This document shows, one piece after another, positions 33,804-46,942 of a DNA stretch of 64,000 nt. A program made the position numbers and the translations under genes. The notes under the pieces were generated by a model. That model had not been told where the DNA came from. It was given only the letters and a program-made list of their open reading frames with translations, and searched no databases. Source of the DNA: Cryptomeria japonica (lineage: Eukaryota; Streptophyta; Pinopsida; Cupressales; Cupressaceae); the NCBI RefSeq assembly GCF_030272615.1, contig NW_026729334.1, positions 32,001-96,000 on the forward strand. The letters run 5' to 3'. Each line of letters begins with the position of its first letter. Within the stretch, counting starts at the first letter, position 1.

Positions 33804-36800
33804 AAAAGAAACGTCATGCAGCATGATTAAAACACCTTTCGCTAAAATAATTATCTATTTGTTAAATTTAATTTACAATAGTCTCAAATTTTTGTTAGTT
33901 ATTACTTCGTTACGTTAGAGTGGAGGAAAAGAAAATGGTTTTTTTGGGGGCACACCTTTCATTTTTTAATTTTATTTTCACTTGGAGCAAAGCTTATCAC
34001 AGTTCCGCTTTATTCTAGTTTATTTGTATTAAATTTTAAAATTTTAATAGTTTATTTTAATTAAGTAATTGAAGGATCAATACATGTACAATCAGAGCTC
34101 TGGTAAGGGACATTGAGCAGTAGAAGATACTAGTAAAATATTAGCGACCAGCAGCGGGATTTGAGAAAAATCACACTTTGATGGTACCGATAGTAGATAT
34201 GTAAAGATGTTACATGGGAAATAACGATAATTGTTTGATGTATTTTGAGTTTTGGCACAGGAATATTGTCTGTGATGGCCTCTCCCTCGAGCTACGGTAA
34301 AGGACAGAGAGGAGAAGAAAAAGGGGAGGTAAGAGTAGGTGAAAGTAGGAGCGAGTAGACTCCAAGGATGCGTTTTTAGATGCTCAACATAGAATTTGGT
34401 TTAGAGCATGGACATGTTGCTTTCCATTGGCTTTCTAGAGGCTTTGTCAAATCCAATATGAGACCCCAACCAATCTGTGAGGGGAGGAACACCTTAAATT
34501 GTTTGGGATATGATTTAATACTCTCTACATCATGAAAATGAGCGGGTGGAGAATCAATTTTCGGTAAAAATTGTTAAGATGTTAATTGAAACATTTTGCC
34601 TATCTTTTGGTTGATGATAGGAGTGCAAAGCTTGTAAAAACCTTAATCTTCTTTTCTTTTGGTGGGTTTGGCTACATTTGCTGAGTTTGCCACTTAACTT
34701 TTTTGCACTGAATTTGTTCAAGTAGCTAAATCCACATGCTTTTTTAATTCTTGTTTAAACCAGCCAATACTAATTAGAACAAGTTTTGTGATGCACTAAG
34801 AGTGCTAGATTGAATAGAGACAAATGTAGGGCATGTCAGTTAAATCGGGTTGAATCTAAAGGTGATGTTAAATATGTATGTTGCATAGTAGAGATCGTGA
34901 CTTCATAGTCTGTATTTGATTTCACATGAAAGAAGATTATTGAATTCTATATTTTTCTAGGATGGTCTTAATTGGCTCAAAGTCTTATAATTTCAAAGTA
35001 TTCTCATATTCTACCCTAATGGCAAATCAACATATAATGCAATAACAATTATAAATTTCAGGTTGTGCATGTTTTGATAATTCTTATATGTTTAAGTTGT
35101 TCATGATTCATTGAATTTGATTGTTATAGCCTCATTAAGAGCAAGTCTTATGAATGACTAAGAATTGGTTTTTTCCTATGCACTTCCTATGAACTGATAC
35201 TAGTATTAGTATTGCAAATGTTTTGATTAGGGAGTGAGGCTTACTTTTTACAATGCAGGGAAGGGTAAATGAGGACATGTTCATTCTATTTTCTGGAAGA
35301 GCAACAATATTGTTAACACTTAAAAGTATGGCATTGGTAGCCTTTAAAGGTATGATATTGGCAGAAAGCGTACCTTGCAGACATAATCTATCCTAGGACT
35401 ATAATGAGTAGTTATGAACTTCAAATTATAGGGTATCATTTTAACCTCTCCTTTTTGTCTCCCATATACTCATGATGGTTTGATCTCTTCAAATGGGCGC
35501 TTGCATTCATAGTACGTTTTGCTATTTTTAGTAGATTTTTTAATAGCCTACTTTCTTGGGTTTCAAAACTTTGGCTACTAGTTTTTTCTCTCTGGAGTTG
35601 CTCAATGTGATATGAGTTAAAAGGCAATCTACAATAACTACATATCTTTCTTTGTCATAAAATTGTAACATTGTTCGTCATGGAAAAGTGTTGATCATTA
35701 TTATAAAGTGGTAAGGAAGTATTGACCTCGAGGACAAAAATTGGCTTCGTGTTTAGCATCTGCCAGGGGATTGAAATAGCATTGTTTGAATTTATGTTGC
35801 TTTGAACAAGTATTGAGAATGAACTTGGCATTATAAAAAAATGATACTTGAAACTGACAAAATTGACTATAAAGAGTACAAGATTTATAGGGATTAAGTG
35901 GAATACAATAACATTCATAGCATGAGCATTTGAACAAGAGTTGTGGCCTTTTTTCTAACAATGTTTAAGATATTTTCTATTATTTCCTCATGAGCCCATT
36001 TTGATTGATTTACAGAATTGGTGGTATCTAGTGCATGGAGGATAGACCTATTATGAAAGGAATGTTGGTCTTTATGTGGTAAAGGAGAAATTGTGAGTTC
36101 AGGGATTGTTACATATCTTCAAAAAAATGTTGTCACTAGTCCATCCCTTGAATGCCTATCTAAAGGTATTCAAAGTGAAATTGTATGGACATAAAATTTG
36201 GAGTCAACAATTATATCTTAGTTAAGAAAACTTTGACATATTAGAGAAGTTGAATCATTGCATTTATCTATCAACTAGGAAGACATAGCATCTTCCATTT
36301 GCTTGATACTAGATTGAAAACATTTGGGGTTTTGTCATTTGAGGCACTATACTTATATTTTTTAAATAATGCTATACAGTTATTCATAGATGCATGTTTA
36401 TTGGGTTGTTTGATCTAAATTAACATTGCAATCTTAGCTAATGAAATTTCCTTTCTCCTACAACTTGTAATTTGTTCCTCTTGGCATGTACTATTTTCCA
36501 AATGATCTGCCATTGTATTGAAATGTCTTCCTTTTATATATGAACTAGAAATGTGTCAAAGTCACCAGTCACCAATCCTCTACAGGACTTGTAAAAATAT
36601 AAAATTTTGATTCCCAAGTGTGGATGTTGCAGTGAAGAGATCAAAATCATCTTTTGTCCACATCCAACTAACACTAGTAGGGAAGAAATGAGTTAAAACA
36701 AAACAACCCTTTTGTGGAGGTAAACATTTTTTCCCTTCTCAATGCATCACTTTGGCACTTTGTTTTCATTATTTAATTACCAAAGGCAAAAGGTATGGTG

Positions 36801-38214
36801 TAGAATCCTTGTATACAATTAAAAAGAAAAAAATCAAAGCCAAAGAAAATACCAATGATCTTTGATCAGAACCCCTTGTAGAAACTAAACATTCGTGTAA
36901 AATACTCTTACATGCTTGCTAAAACATCCTGCAATGAACACACTAGACTCCCTTCTCATCTAGAGATACAACAGTAGATCATGAAATGGTACAAAAGCAA
37001 GCTTGTGAGAAATTATGATGCATGACACACCTATTGCAAAATTTGAATTCATTCTTGGCTTGAAGCAAGTCATTGGCTCCATTAAACTTTATACCTTTCA
37101 TATACTATGAAAGGAAACAAAATAAAAACCACAATATATTTTAAATAGATGGAAATAAAATTAATTTTAGGCAACAATAAGAATACGAAGTGGAATGGTC
37201 TTCAAAATGCTAAATATGCAATCAAAAAGTCTGAGAATCGGCATGATGAAGAGGTTGACAGACCTACGCTAGGGAGAGAGAGTAGCTACTGTGAATAGGA
37301 AGAAAAAATAACTAATATAAGCTTTCCTTCTTGATGCATTGGCCAGAAATACAAATGGAGGAAGGGAATTCAAAAGCTGCACAGATGAGAGGAGAGTTGT
37401 AGAAATACTAAGTGTCTGTATGCAGAGAAGAAAGGTGGCTATAAGTGAAGGAAGTAGAACATTATTTGTGTGACACTTTTAGGCCTTGCATAGGGAATAC
37501 TATAGGAGTTGCCCCTTTGAATGGCTATCAAAGAGCTTAATGCATAGGGGAATAAGTATATGGTTGTGAGAAGAGTGTGAAACCATTGAAAATGGAGCAA
37601 GAGGAAGAACACAAGAAAAAAATAGAGCATCATAGAAAATGGCTTAGGGTAACAATCTAAGGTATACTCAAGATCAACCTGCAAATAATAGAACTAGTTA
37701 AAGAAATTGATTCTATTCACCTCATGATTATACACAAATAGTGTCATGCAACCAACAATGTTGATGTGGGAAAATGCTTAGAATTTATATGGAAAATATA
37801 ACATATCCATGACAAAGAAGAATTATTCTTAAAATAAACAAAAGGGAAACTAATATTTTCATAGTTGCTGCTTCAATATTTTCACATTAAACAAAATGTA
37901 GGAAAATTATTGGCACTTATAGTTAGCCAAAGTCAAAAGGTGTTCAAATTCAAAAAGGTTCAAAGGTAGCAGTAATTTCAAACAAAAACCATAAATTCTT
38001 ACATACAACAAGAATAAAACAAACAATATTTACCTTGATGTCTTTTAGATGAAAAGAACCAAATTTAATTTTCAAAGACAATGAGAGATTATGGATTCTG
38101 GAACAATCTAGAAAAATGGTTAGCATCAATTTTTTTCTTCAATTTGATGTCTAGAATTATAAAAGAAAGATGCAATTATAAGATATACACAATATACACA
38201 ATTTGGATATGTTG
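33804..38214. other. Unrecognised intergenic DNA
   Basis: No domain is recognised in 4.4 kb. Minus-strand frames at 35436-35627 and 35701-35961 are short and unlike any family I know; the second is rich in Cys, Phe and Tyr. There are no clear LTRs or tandem arrays. Confidence 0.45.
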
Positions 38215-38515
38215 GAAAGGCTTTAGAAATTTTCTAAGCAAATGCAATTAGTAGGTGTAAAGCTAAAATCCTCGAACCTTTGACAGTAGAAACACATGAT
38301 CATCTCTATAACCGATCTACAAAATTTTCTATTGTGGCATCCTCAATCCATTGCAATCAGAGTTTTAAAGCCTTGAATAGATAAATGGATTTTTTGTTAG
38401 AAATTATCATTGCAATTACTTTCTTCTTGTAGCCCCATGCATGTATGCAAAATGTGGAAGCATAGACAAGGCACTTGAACTATTATGCAGAATGCCACGT
38501 CCAACTACCTAGCCC
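38215..38515 (+). pseudogene. PPR gene fragment
   Basis: The text gives KQMQLVGVKLKSSN (for the KQMQLxGVKPxS block) near 38235-38280, then IVASSIHCNQ-like text and LLEIII. In frame at 38430-38500 it reads MYAKCGSIDKALELLCRMP, an almost perfect PPR core (VDMYAKCGSIxxAxxLFxxMP). It holds parts of about two repeats with frameshifts. An intact protein would bind organellar RNA; this piece cannot. It is unrelated in position to the PPR remnant at 3.3 kb. Confidence 0.65.
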
Positions 38516-38556
38516 TTGTTTTACAAAATGCCATGTCCAAATACCTAGCCCTTTTC
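38491..38556 (+). repeat. 36-bp tandem duplication
   Basis: AATGCCACGTCCAACTACCT at 38491 recurs with two changes at 38527 (AATGCCATGTCCAAATACCT), each followed by AGCCCTT. The 36-base step is a whole number of codons and duplicates the end of the PPR fragment. Confidence 0.7.
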
Positions 38557-38869
38557 TTATGACAATGATTTTTCCTAAATTTACAAAATGGAAAAAATAA
38601 AAATACCATGAGCTAAAATAACACCGGCCAATCAAGAAAAAGCAAATATAAGGAGATAAATAAGTTTAATGGGATAATCCACCCAAATCATTGGATAAAA
38701 GGCCTCAAACTGTTTCCAAAGCAATAATTAATTGCAAAATAGCTACTTGAAAACATTAGTCACTCCATAAAGGTAGGGACTAATAATAACTAAAATTCAA
38801 GAGGCTTATACTTTCAACCAAAGACGATAAACTTATTCTCCACAATTACACGGTTAGAATCATGTTACA

Positions 38870-39440
38870 GTACATATCATTTATTATGTTGACTAGATTA
38901 TTGAAAGGTAAAAATGTTTATATTGTTGGAATCCAGGCACTAAATTTCATTTAGTACAATTATAGGATGTTCCAGATTTATCTACTCAATTCATTCTTCA
39001 AATAGGGATGTCCTTCCAAATAAGTAGGTACCTCAAGAAATACAATTAAATTAGGTAGAATTCCTATGATATTATATTAAGTTTCCTATTTCTTGTCGAA
39101 TCCAAATCAACTATTATATAAATTAAATTGATATGTGAAGGTAAAAGAAACTTTATAAAGATATTATCTTTTAAATTTTGTCTAAATATTTTCTTAAGCT
39201 TTCTTTATAATTGTTCTTTAAAGTTGCCAGCTATACTTTTTGTAAGTAAAACTATCACCATTATTTTATAAAATTGTACTACTGTAATATAAGACAACAA
39301 CCATTAAGGCCAAATAAAATAGAGTAAACTTTTATTAATCATTTATAACAACCTAATCATTAAAATTATAAACATTACAAGCTTGTAAAAAATCTAAAGA
39401 AGTTGCATTTTTAGAGATATTGTGTGTACCTTTAGTTATT
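38870..39440 (+). repeat. About 570-bp diverged direct repeat, copy 1
   Basis: This matches 40195-40790 along its whole length with many substitutions and small gaps. Shared landmarks in order are CATTTAGTACAATTA, GAATTCCTATGATAT, TCCAAATCAACT, ATATAAA, TGTGAAG, TTTTGTCTA, GCTATAC, TAAAATTATAAA and TTACAA. The pair brackets a 750-bp interval that holds a LINE fragment. They may be very old LTRs or a segmental duplication. Confidence 0.6.
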
Positions 39441-39699
39441 GTGTGTGTCTCTAGTTTTTCAACCTTAACAAGTAAATGGAAACCAAAGAAGACTTTCCTA
39501 TGAAAGTAAGGAACCCTAATTTATTTAAGAATTTTATTATGTATGATTCTCTTAAAGTTATAAATTCCTTTCAAGGGTCAATAATGATCATAACAACCTT
39601 GAGTTTATGCAAGATATTTATTATTGCACTAAAGGATCCATGAGATAGTTCTAAAAGAAAATGTAAATTTATATTTTCTTAAGGAAGCATCTTTATTCC

Positions 39700-40170
39700 T
39701 AAGAAAGTTATTTATAGTTTCCTATGCATTTATTATACTATGGAAGTATTAGACTCAAAACAACCAACTATTAATGAGGAGAATACTAACTCCATCTAAC
39801 AAAATCCCTTTTCCTTGTACCTTTCTCATTAGACCAAAGAAAGTAGAATTTTTTTGAGATTTATGAACTTTGTAACATAACACCCATGAAGAGAGATATA
39901 ATATAGTATGGGATTTTTTTTATCAAATTTGTAGTCTACTCCCATGGGAATGCAATTGAGTTACTCACTTTTAACTTTTTTTCTCTCTATTCTTCTGAGT
40001 AGCTAAATCAACATTCCTTTCAATGAAGAGTCACTTGAAATATTAATACCTAGGAACCCACAAATATTGATGGACCACCCCTTATGAATTAGAATTAGCT
40101 AACCATTTAGGAGGATCATACTTGCAAGCAAGGATGATAGAGTTCAGGTCAATAATCCTAGTGCTAGAGT
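39700..40170 (-). pseudogene. LINE reverse transcriptase thumb fragment
   Basis: On the minus strand the text LNSIILACKYDPPKWLANSN, then FLGINISSDSSLKGMLI, then LLRRIERKK with CIPMG follows the RT-to-thumb segment of plant LINEs. The same segment of the plus-strand LINE at 19.5-19.7 kb reads NPLNWLHQF, YLGIPFSVSPSLKDMW. Trp positions are often TAG. The piece is short, frameshifted and lies between two 570-bp direct repeats. Confidence 0.45.
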
Positions 40171-40194
40171 TTTGTTGTATATACAATTTAATAT

Positions 40195-40790
40195 GTTGAA
40201 TAGATTATTCAAAGGTTAATATATATTTTTTTTTTCAAATATACACATCAAATATCATTTAGTACAATTAAAGAATGTTTCTTAAATTTTTGTCTCTAAA
40301 ATTCATTCCTAAAATAGGTATATTTTGCATAGGGAATGTAGCTACTCTAGGTATATACAACTAAATTGGGGAGAATTCCTATGATATCGTGTTGAATTTT
40401 GTATTTATTGAGGAATCCAAATCAACTTTCATATAAAGGAAATCAAGATGTGAAGATAAAAGAAATTTATTAAAAAGATTAACTTTTCATTTTTGTCTAT
40501 TTATTATTTAAAGCATTCTTTGTCCTAGTTCTAGAACCTTGTTAGCTATACCTTTACTTTTTCAATTGTAAATTTTATGACCATTTTTTGTCAATTTGTA
40601 GGAATACAATATAAAAAAAATCATAAAGACTAATCAAATAGAATAAAAATCATGCAATAGAAAAAAATTATAGTATTTATTTATATCAAAAATTAGTTTT
40701 TAAAATTATAAATATTACAACCTTATCAAAAAACTTCTTAACTTCAATTTTTGGAGCTATTATGTGTGCCTCAAGGTGTTGTTGCACAAT
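40195..40790 (+). repeat. About 570-bp diverged direct repeat, copy 2
   Basis: Second copy of the repeat at 38870-39440; the two starts are about 1.3 kb apart. Extra poly(T) and poly(A) tracts account for most of the length difference. Confidence 0.6.
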
Positions 40791-40970
40791 TTATTATAAT
40801 TTTTCTATCACTATACATTTTTTTTTATAAATTTCCAACCTTTTAAAAAAGGATTGTTGTTGATGACTGAGGAAAGAGTCATTTTTTTTTGTTTTTATGC
40901 AATGAGAGAGTTGTATTGAAATTATATTGATAACAAGGAAGTGTGTATGAGTATCCTATAAGATAGAAAA

Positions 40971-42983
40971 AAATAAATCTATGTGAGGGATGGCTTCGCA
41001 TTCGAGGGAGTTTGCTAGTTTCAAGCTAGGGCATTAGAGCTCTATCTCGTGAGTGCTGATTTTTGGTCTATGCGGGGTGGGAATGGAAGTTTGGTAGGTT
41101 GTAGGGTGTGGTGGCTCCTTTGGGCATCATGTATGGTGCTAGTGGCTATGGGGGGTGGAGGGGCATGGGAGGAGTGCTAGTGCAGGGTGCAGCTAGGGTT
41201 GGCCTTGTGACAGCGTTGGGGGGAGCCCATGGAGTGAGGGGGGTTTTAAACCTATTCTTTTATATGTTTGCATTTGGGAGGGGTGGGTGATCGATGTTTG
41301 TTGCAGTGGGGGATCGGTGTTGTCTATGGTGGGATACCTCCTTGCCCTCTTTGGGTAGGGTTGTGGTTTCACAGTTGGGTGTGATGTCTTTTGCTCGCAA
41401 TGATGCCTCGGGGGTTTCACCTGGTATGGGTTTTCGAGCAGCGCTGGGCTTGAAATCACCTTCCAAAGGTTATAGGACCTTTGTTAATAATCTTTTTGAT
41501 CCAGATCCAAGTATCACAAGTACTAGTATGTCCAATGGTTCTCGAATTTTGAAGATTAATGGTTGTCTTGAGAGATGCAAAGAGAGGCCGAAATTGGTTA
41601 TTCTACCTTAGATGATTGATGAGGATGTTGAATATTTTTCAAAGCACTCACTTTACTCCAATTTTTTGGGGATGAGGGTATTTTGCAGTTTCTGGAGAAT
41701 TGGGCTTATAGTTAAATCATGGTTACATTAGATTGCATGGAGGATCGCAATGGGGTCTTTGAGGGAGGTTCATATTTTCATAAGCAGGTGGTGTTGTTCA
41801 TCAAACCATGGCATGTGGGATTTAACCCTTTAGAGGAGCTTCTGAATAGTGTCCCGGAGTAGGTTTGATACCTATATTTTTAGTGGAATGTTGTTGGGAG
41901 AATGTGTTGCGAATGTTATCTTTATTGCTTGGGAAGCCTATTGGATCCTCAATGCAAACCCTAGGGAGAAAGGTCATGACTTTTGCTCATATCTGTGTTG
42001 AAATTGATCTTATTAAACCTTTGCTAGATGTTATAGATATGTGTGTGGGATCTTATTCTTGGGTCCAATAGCTTGATTATGAGACTTTACCCTTCCGGTA
42101 TCACCTTTGTCATGACTATGGTCATTGGTAGTGCAAGTGTCCTAGGTCTAAACTGACAATGCATCTACCTCAACATCTCTTCAGTAATCTTGATGGGGAT
42201 GATAAAGGAAAAAGCTCCTTGTTTGATAAGGCTATTGGTATAGATGGTTTTCTCCCAACTAGGACAAGGAACATGAACTGGGGTCAAAAGAGGTCTTTGA
42301 AAGGAGAGACAAGAGGAGGATACTTTTAAGATATTTGAAGCTTTGGATGATCTTGGCCAACAAGAGGTGAATCCAGGAATGCTTACTTTGGATCAAAGTG
42401 TGGTAGGATTGGTTCCTGATAGTGTGAACTTGGTTTCTTCTTAGGCCTAGTAAGAGGTTGGGAGTCAACTTATGGATACAAATCAACAACTAGTGGCTTA
42501 GGAGGGACCCATGCTCTATTGATTATTTTTTGGACTTGATTTGTATATCGATACTTGTATATTTTAATTAAGGATTATTTTTATTACCATTCCTTTTGTA
42601 TTTGCTCTAGTATTGGGCACATTTTATGAGAATTACAGTATTATTATGCTATCTTTATGATGCTACTATTTTTTATGCATTATGTACATTTTGTGCTTGG
42701 TGCTCTCTATTTTTATGATGTTGAACCTTGTATGAGAATCATATATTCTCTAGCTATTATGTACATGGACAAGTACACTTGATGTGCTACTAAGAAGGCA
42801 GAACCAGGGTATCTTTCCATTTGATTTTTAGGTTGGAGTTATTCCAAGATGATTGATATGTGGGAGATATTGTATTGGTTGTAATTATTTTCCCTTAGTC
42901 ATCGTAGTCAATTTGAGTGTAATTTTTTAATATATTCATAAATGATGACCCAAATACCATCATTAGTATGCGTAAATAAATCT
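40971..42983 (+). mobile_element. LINE ORF1-only element with possible target-site duplication
   Basis: A GC-richer block from about 40985 to 42960 holds LINE ORF1 and a 3' untranslated-like stretch but no endonuclease or RT. AAATAAATCT occurs at 40971-40980 and 42974-42983, just outside the block, and may be its target-site duplication. The string is low in complexity and there is no clear A-run before the right copy, so the boundaries are tentative. Confidence 0.45.
41108..42521 (+). pseudogene. LINE ORF1 (DUF4283 and zinc-knuckle type)
   Basis: The frames give, in order, SFARNDASGVSPGMGF, SPSKGYRTFVNNLFDPDP, MIDEDVEYFSKHSLYSNFLG, VFEGGSYFHKQVVLFIKPWH with VGFNPLEEL, then GKPIGSSMQTLGRKVMTFAH, ICVEIDLIKPL, GSYSWVQ, a stop, and LDYETLPFRYHLCHDYGHW. 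This is the plant LINE ORF1 order: DUF4283 domain (EGGPYFxxxxxLxVKPWxxxFNP), then LGxPxxxD-like and CVEIDLxKPLP blocks, then a CCHC zinc knuckle. The first Cys of the knuckle is replaced. ORF1 coats the element RNA. Several TAG stops, two frameshifts and a deletion after FLGMRV make it dead. The low-complexity Gly-rich start (41108-41290) may be part of the N-terminus. Confidence 0.75.
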
Positions 42984-45900
42984 TAGCCTTTACAAAAGCC
43001 CACTAAGTGTGTGCTTTAATATTTTACTCAAATTTTATATTTATAATAAATAAACTGGGAAAATAGGCTTATATATATTTAATTTAAATGATGGATATTA
43101 ATTTATTTTATATTTTAAAGAGAAATGAGAAGGAAGGGGGATGGACATGGTCTTTCAAATGGTGGAGGAGTTTCAAAGGAAGGCATGAACAAGGACAAAG
43201 ATGGTTATTGTGCAGTTGGTGTTGAAGCTTGGAGATTTGAAGTGCCTTTTTTCGTGAAGGGATCCTCAACTTCCTATCCCTTTTTCCTAGTAGAAAGGGA
43301 TTGTTAGGATTAATGTTTCTAAACCTTAGAGTGTCAAAATTGATATATCGTTGATTATTTTATTATTCGTATCCTAAGTGTTAACTTTCTATGTTATCAT
43401 ATTACTTTGTGGGACCCATTTAAATTGGCTTCCTATATTTTTTGTGGGAAGCATTAAATTGTACCACGTGTCACCTAAGAAGTCATATTGAAAGATAAAA
43501 TTTAAAGGTCCCAATTGAATGACTAGAAAAACTATTGAAAGCCTAAAATAAAAACATATCTTAGAACTGCAGAGGCTAAGAAGAAGAGGCAATAGATTCA
43601 TGACCCAAACTAGAGGGAGAGAGAGCCAAATTTGCAGCTAAGATGATTTTTCCACTTTTAAAGACTTATTCATGAGAAAACCAAAGAAGGGGGACATTAG
43701 GGAAGAAAAAAGACTGCTCTTGAGGCTCTAGACCAAGCTCCTCTACAATTTCCTCTAGCTTTGCCACCCAAGCATTAATTCTCTCTTTTGGAGAAAACAA
43801 GACAACACCCTCATCCTCTAGGTATTCTTTAATCCAATTCTTTTTCCTTAATCTTGGAAAATCAGAAGAAATTCCAAAGGAAATTCACATTTTCCCCATC
43901 ATTGCAAATCTGAAACCTAGTCTTCCATACCATCATTGCAAAGTTGAAACCTAATCTTTCACACCACCACAAGGCTGACTAGAACCATATAGATAACATG
44001 TGGATACCATAACTACATTTGTTTCTACTTTAGTTATGTCAAATGGCGTGAGTGATATTTTCCCTTTGTTCTCATTCATTGAAATCAATGACAAAAATTG
44101 GTTGACATCAATAACAACATACATCATATCTGTAAGAATCTCCCCCTTTATCATTCATGATAATACTATTCATAAAATATTTTCTCTCGCCCTTTGAAAT
44201 CAAGGGAAAAGGGTAAGGGATTTTCATCTCAATTTGCACTAAAAATATGCTCCCTTGAAATTATTAAACCAATATCTACTATCCTAAGAGGTGGCCTTGG
44301 TTATCCCTAAATTGATATAGAAAATATTTCTTCAAATATACTAGTAATATCTACATAGTTACTCTATAGACAACAAAATGGTACTGCTCAACTAATCCTT
44401 ATTCTTTGCATATCTAGATAATGACAAAAATTTCCTATCTGTAGAAATCCGGCATATTACTTTAAAGCTAGAATGTTCTTGTAAATTACCCGCAATTAGG
44501 AAAGAGTGGTATCCTAGTGCACCTTTAAAGAGGACACAATGTGACTTTGATATTCAAACTAAATCTATACGTCTTATGAATCTTCTACAATAGTGGGCAC
44601 CTTCTTCTTTTGATATTTTTTTTTTCCATCAGATAGGATATTAGTTAGAAGCCAACCAAAGCATCAGAACTTCTCAGAGCTTACCAATGTCTCCTTTGAT
44701 TTTTTATTTTTTAACCATAAGCCACATCAGTTGAGTGTGCAAGTTCTCTATTTCTCCTCTTATAACAAAACCCTTATTATTTATTAGGTCATAGATACTG
44801 GCATTTGAATTATTTGTGACTCAATGTCTATATGATCTTTTTATGCTCCTTGTTAGAATAAGCCATTTTGGACAAATATTATCTTACACTTTTTAACACA
44901 TATTGATTAGTCCACATGATTGTTTAACACTTTTTATATTCTCTTACAAAGCAATCTTTGCTTTAGCACATCTATTCAATGCATTAGCCATTATTTTGAT
45001 GTTTATCATATTCATTGAATTTTTCTCTATGTGCTTCTCAATATGAGATTAATGGGATTTGAAAGAATCAAATTGAAGCTTCATTTATTTTTTGGGAGCT
45101 TGGGATGAGTCAATATTTACCTTAGACAATCTCTTCTACACTAACATTATGGCTTCATCAATTAATTTTTCACATTCAATATGTTGTTGAAGCATGTCCT
45201 TTCTTGCAAATGAAAGGAATACATCTCCTAGTTGTAACTTTTGAAGATGAGGTATATTGTACAAATCAAATTGTCCATCATGTGTTGAAAATTATAAAAT
45301 TTGGGGAGTGATCACCCATTGGAATTGCATTTTTTTGTGGAAATAAATCGTTAAAAGAATAATTAGGAGCAATAGAAGAGGACAATTCTTCTATCTTTTT
45401 TAGGCTCTCCCTAATGCTATAACCCAAGGAAGCTACAACTCGTTAAAATACAATATTGGAATAAAGGAATGACTGTAATTTATGGCTTTACTCCATTGAT
45501 CAATAAATAATGTTTCTACTTTGCACCATTAACTGCTTTTGGCTTATTGCCTTCAACATCTAAACATTTTCAATAATCTCTACAAGTATTGAAAATATTA
45601 ACTAGGTTATTAGTATGTAGAGAATTACATTAGTTAATGATAAATCTCATAAGCCATGAGAAAGAACATGATTTAGTTCAAAACATTATTCAACTAGGCC
45701 CCAACACATCTAAATGCAAACTCTTAAAGTAGTATGAACACAAATATCCATGGTGCAAGCATGGAGACATTGTCCAAATGTTCCATTAGTCATTAGTTAC
45801 CCAAAAAGTCCATACAAAACTATTTACAATATTGTAAGGAGATGAATATCACTATACAAATCATGATACATATAACTTTACCCTTTTTGAACAACTCTTT

Positions 45901-46789
45901 TACATCATTTTCAATATTTTATTGATACATGTTGGCACAAGTACATGATCACTTTTACAACTCAAGATAAAGCATACTAGTTAAACTATGTTACTTGGGT
46001 ACTCTAAAAAAATAAACTTGTGGTAAACCACACCATTTGGAATTTAAGTGGAACATACCTTAGATATCCATGAGCATATCGTCAAAATTACATGACCATG
46101 TTGATCAATATGGTAGAATACAGAGCATTCAAACTTGTCTTTTGAGACCCTTTGATCTACCTTGGTACAATCCAATACACAATCATCTCTAACTTTCTTT
46201 GTGGAAAAAGTTGTGGCCTAAAACTCTAAATATAACATCTCTATAGCTCATCAAACTTCACTTCTAAACTGCAAGATGATATCTTGCTATGTAAATGAAT
46301 GAATATCCAAATATTGGGTCTCTACCTTGGAAGTTACGCTATTAATACCTTGGACTTGATTATCCTACAACTTTCTACTATGTGTGATACACCAAATTGG
46401 CATGATAAAAGCAACTATTATATAGTATCGTACTCTACATGCTCATTTTTTTGTTAAGCCAAGCACCTTTAAATGAATTTTTTTCTCATGTTTCTTTATG
46501 CTTGGACTTTAAGATCCACATTAGCTAAACTCGATGAGAACACCAAAGAATCACATGAGACATCAAAATAATAAAGTGTAATAGGGTCAAATTGAGGTTG
46601 GTGGAATAAAAAGCTAAGGGATTTTTATCATCTTAAGTCAACTTGTCAATCAAAGATGATGATTTGTATGAGAAGAATATGTTAAGTTTTTCTCCCTCTT
46701 TTATCTAATAGCCAATATTTGAATTTAAAATTGAGCTGGTCACATCAACAAGCAAGAGGAGGGGAGCAAGACTACAACAGTTGGCACAT
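42984..46789. other. Unrecognised intergenic DNA
   Basis: Nothing firm in 3.8 kb. A minus-strand frame at 43670-43860 is described separately. The stretch 43900-43960 contains two near copies of a 20-base segment (CATCATTGCAAA with GAAACCTA). The rest is stop-dense. Confidence 0.4.
43665..43860 (-). pseudogene. Unrecognised coding-like remnant
   Basis: On the minus strand an open run of about 60 codons without a start Met reads KNWIKEYLEDEGVVLFSPKE, then INAWVAKLEEIVEELGLEPQ and EQSFFFPNVPLLWF before TAA. Its acidic helix and regular composition look like real protein, but I do not recognise the family. It may be the end of a retroelement or of a host gene. Confidence 0.35.
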
Positions 46790-46858
46790 CTGATTCAATC
46801 AATATGAAACTAAGGCAAAATTTGAACAGGAAAAGTCTACTGATTCAATCAATATAAA
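46790..46858 (+). repeat. 18-bp direct repeat, 50 bp apart
   Basis: CTGATTCAATCAATAT followed by (G/A)AAA occurs at 46790 and 46840. It lies in the 3' flank of the minus-strand LINE fragment. Confidence 0.7.
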
Positions 46859-46942
46859 ATTGGAAATGGATATCTAGTAAATAATCCCCCTCAAACTTGA
46901 ACCTCCACCTGCCATTGTTTTGGAAAACAAATCTGCCAATCA

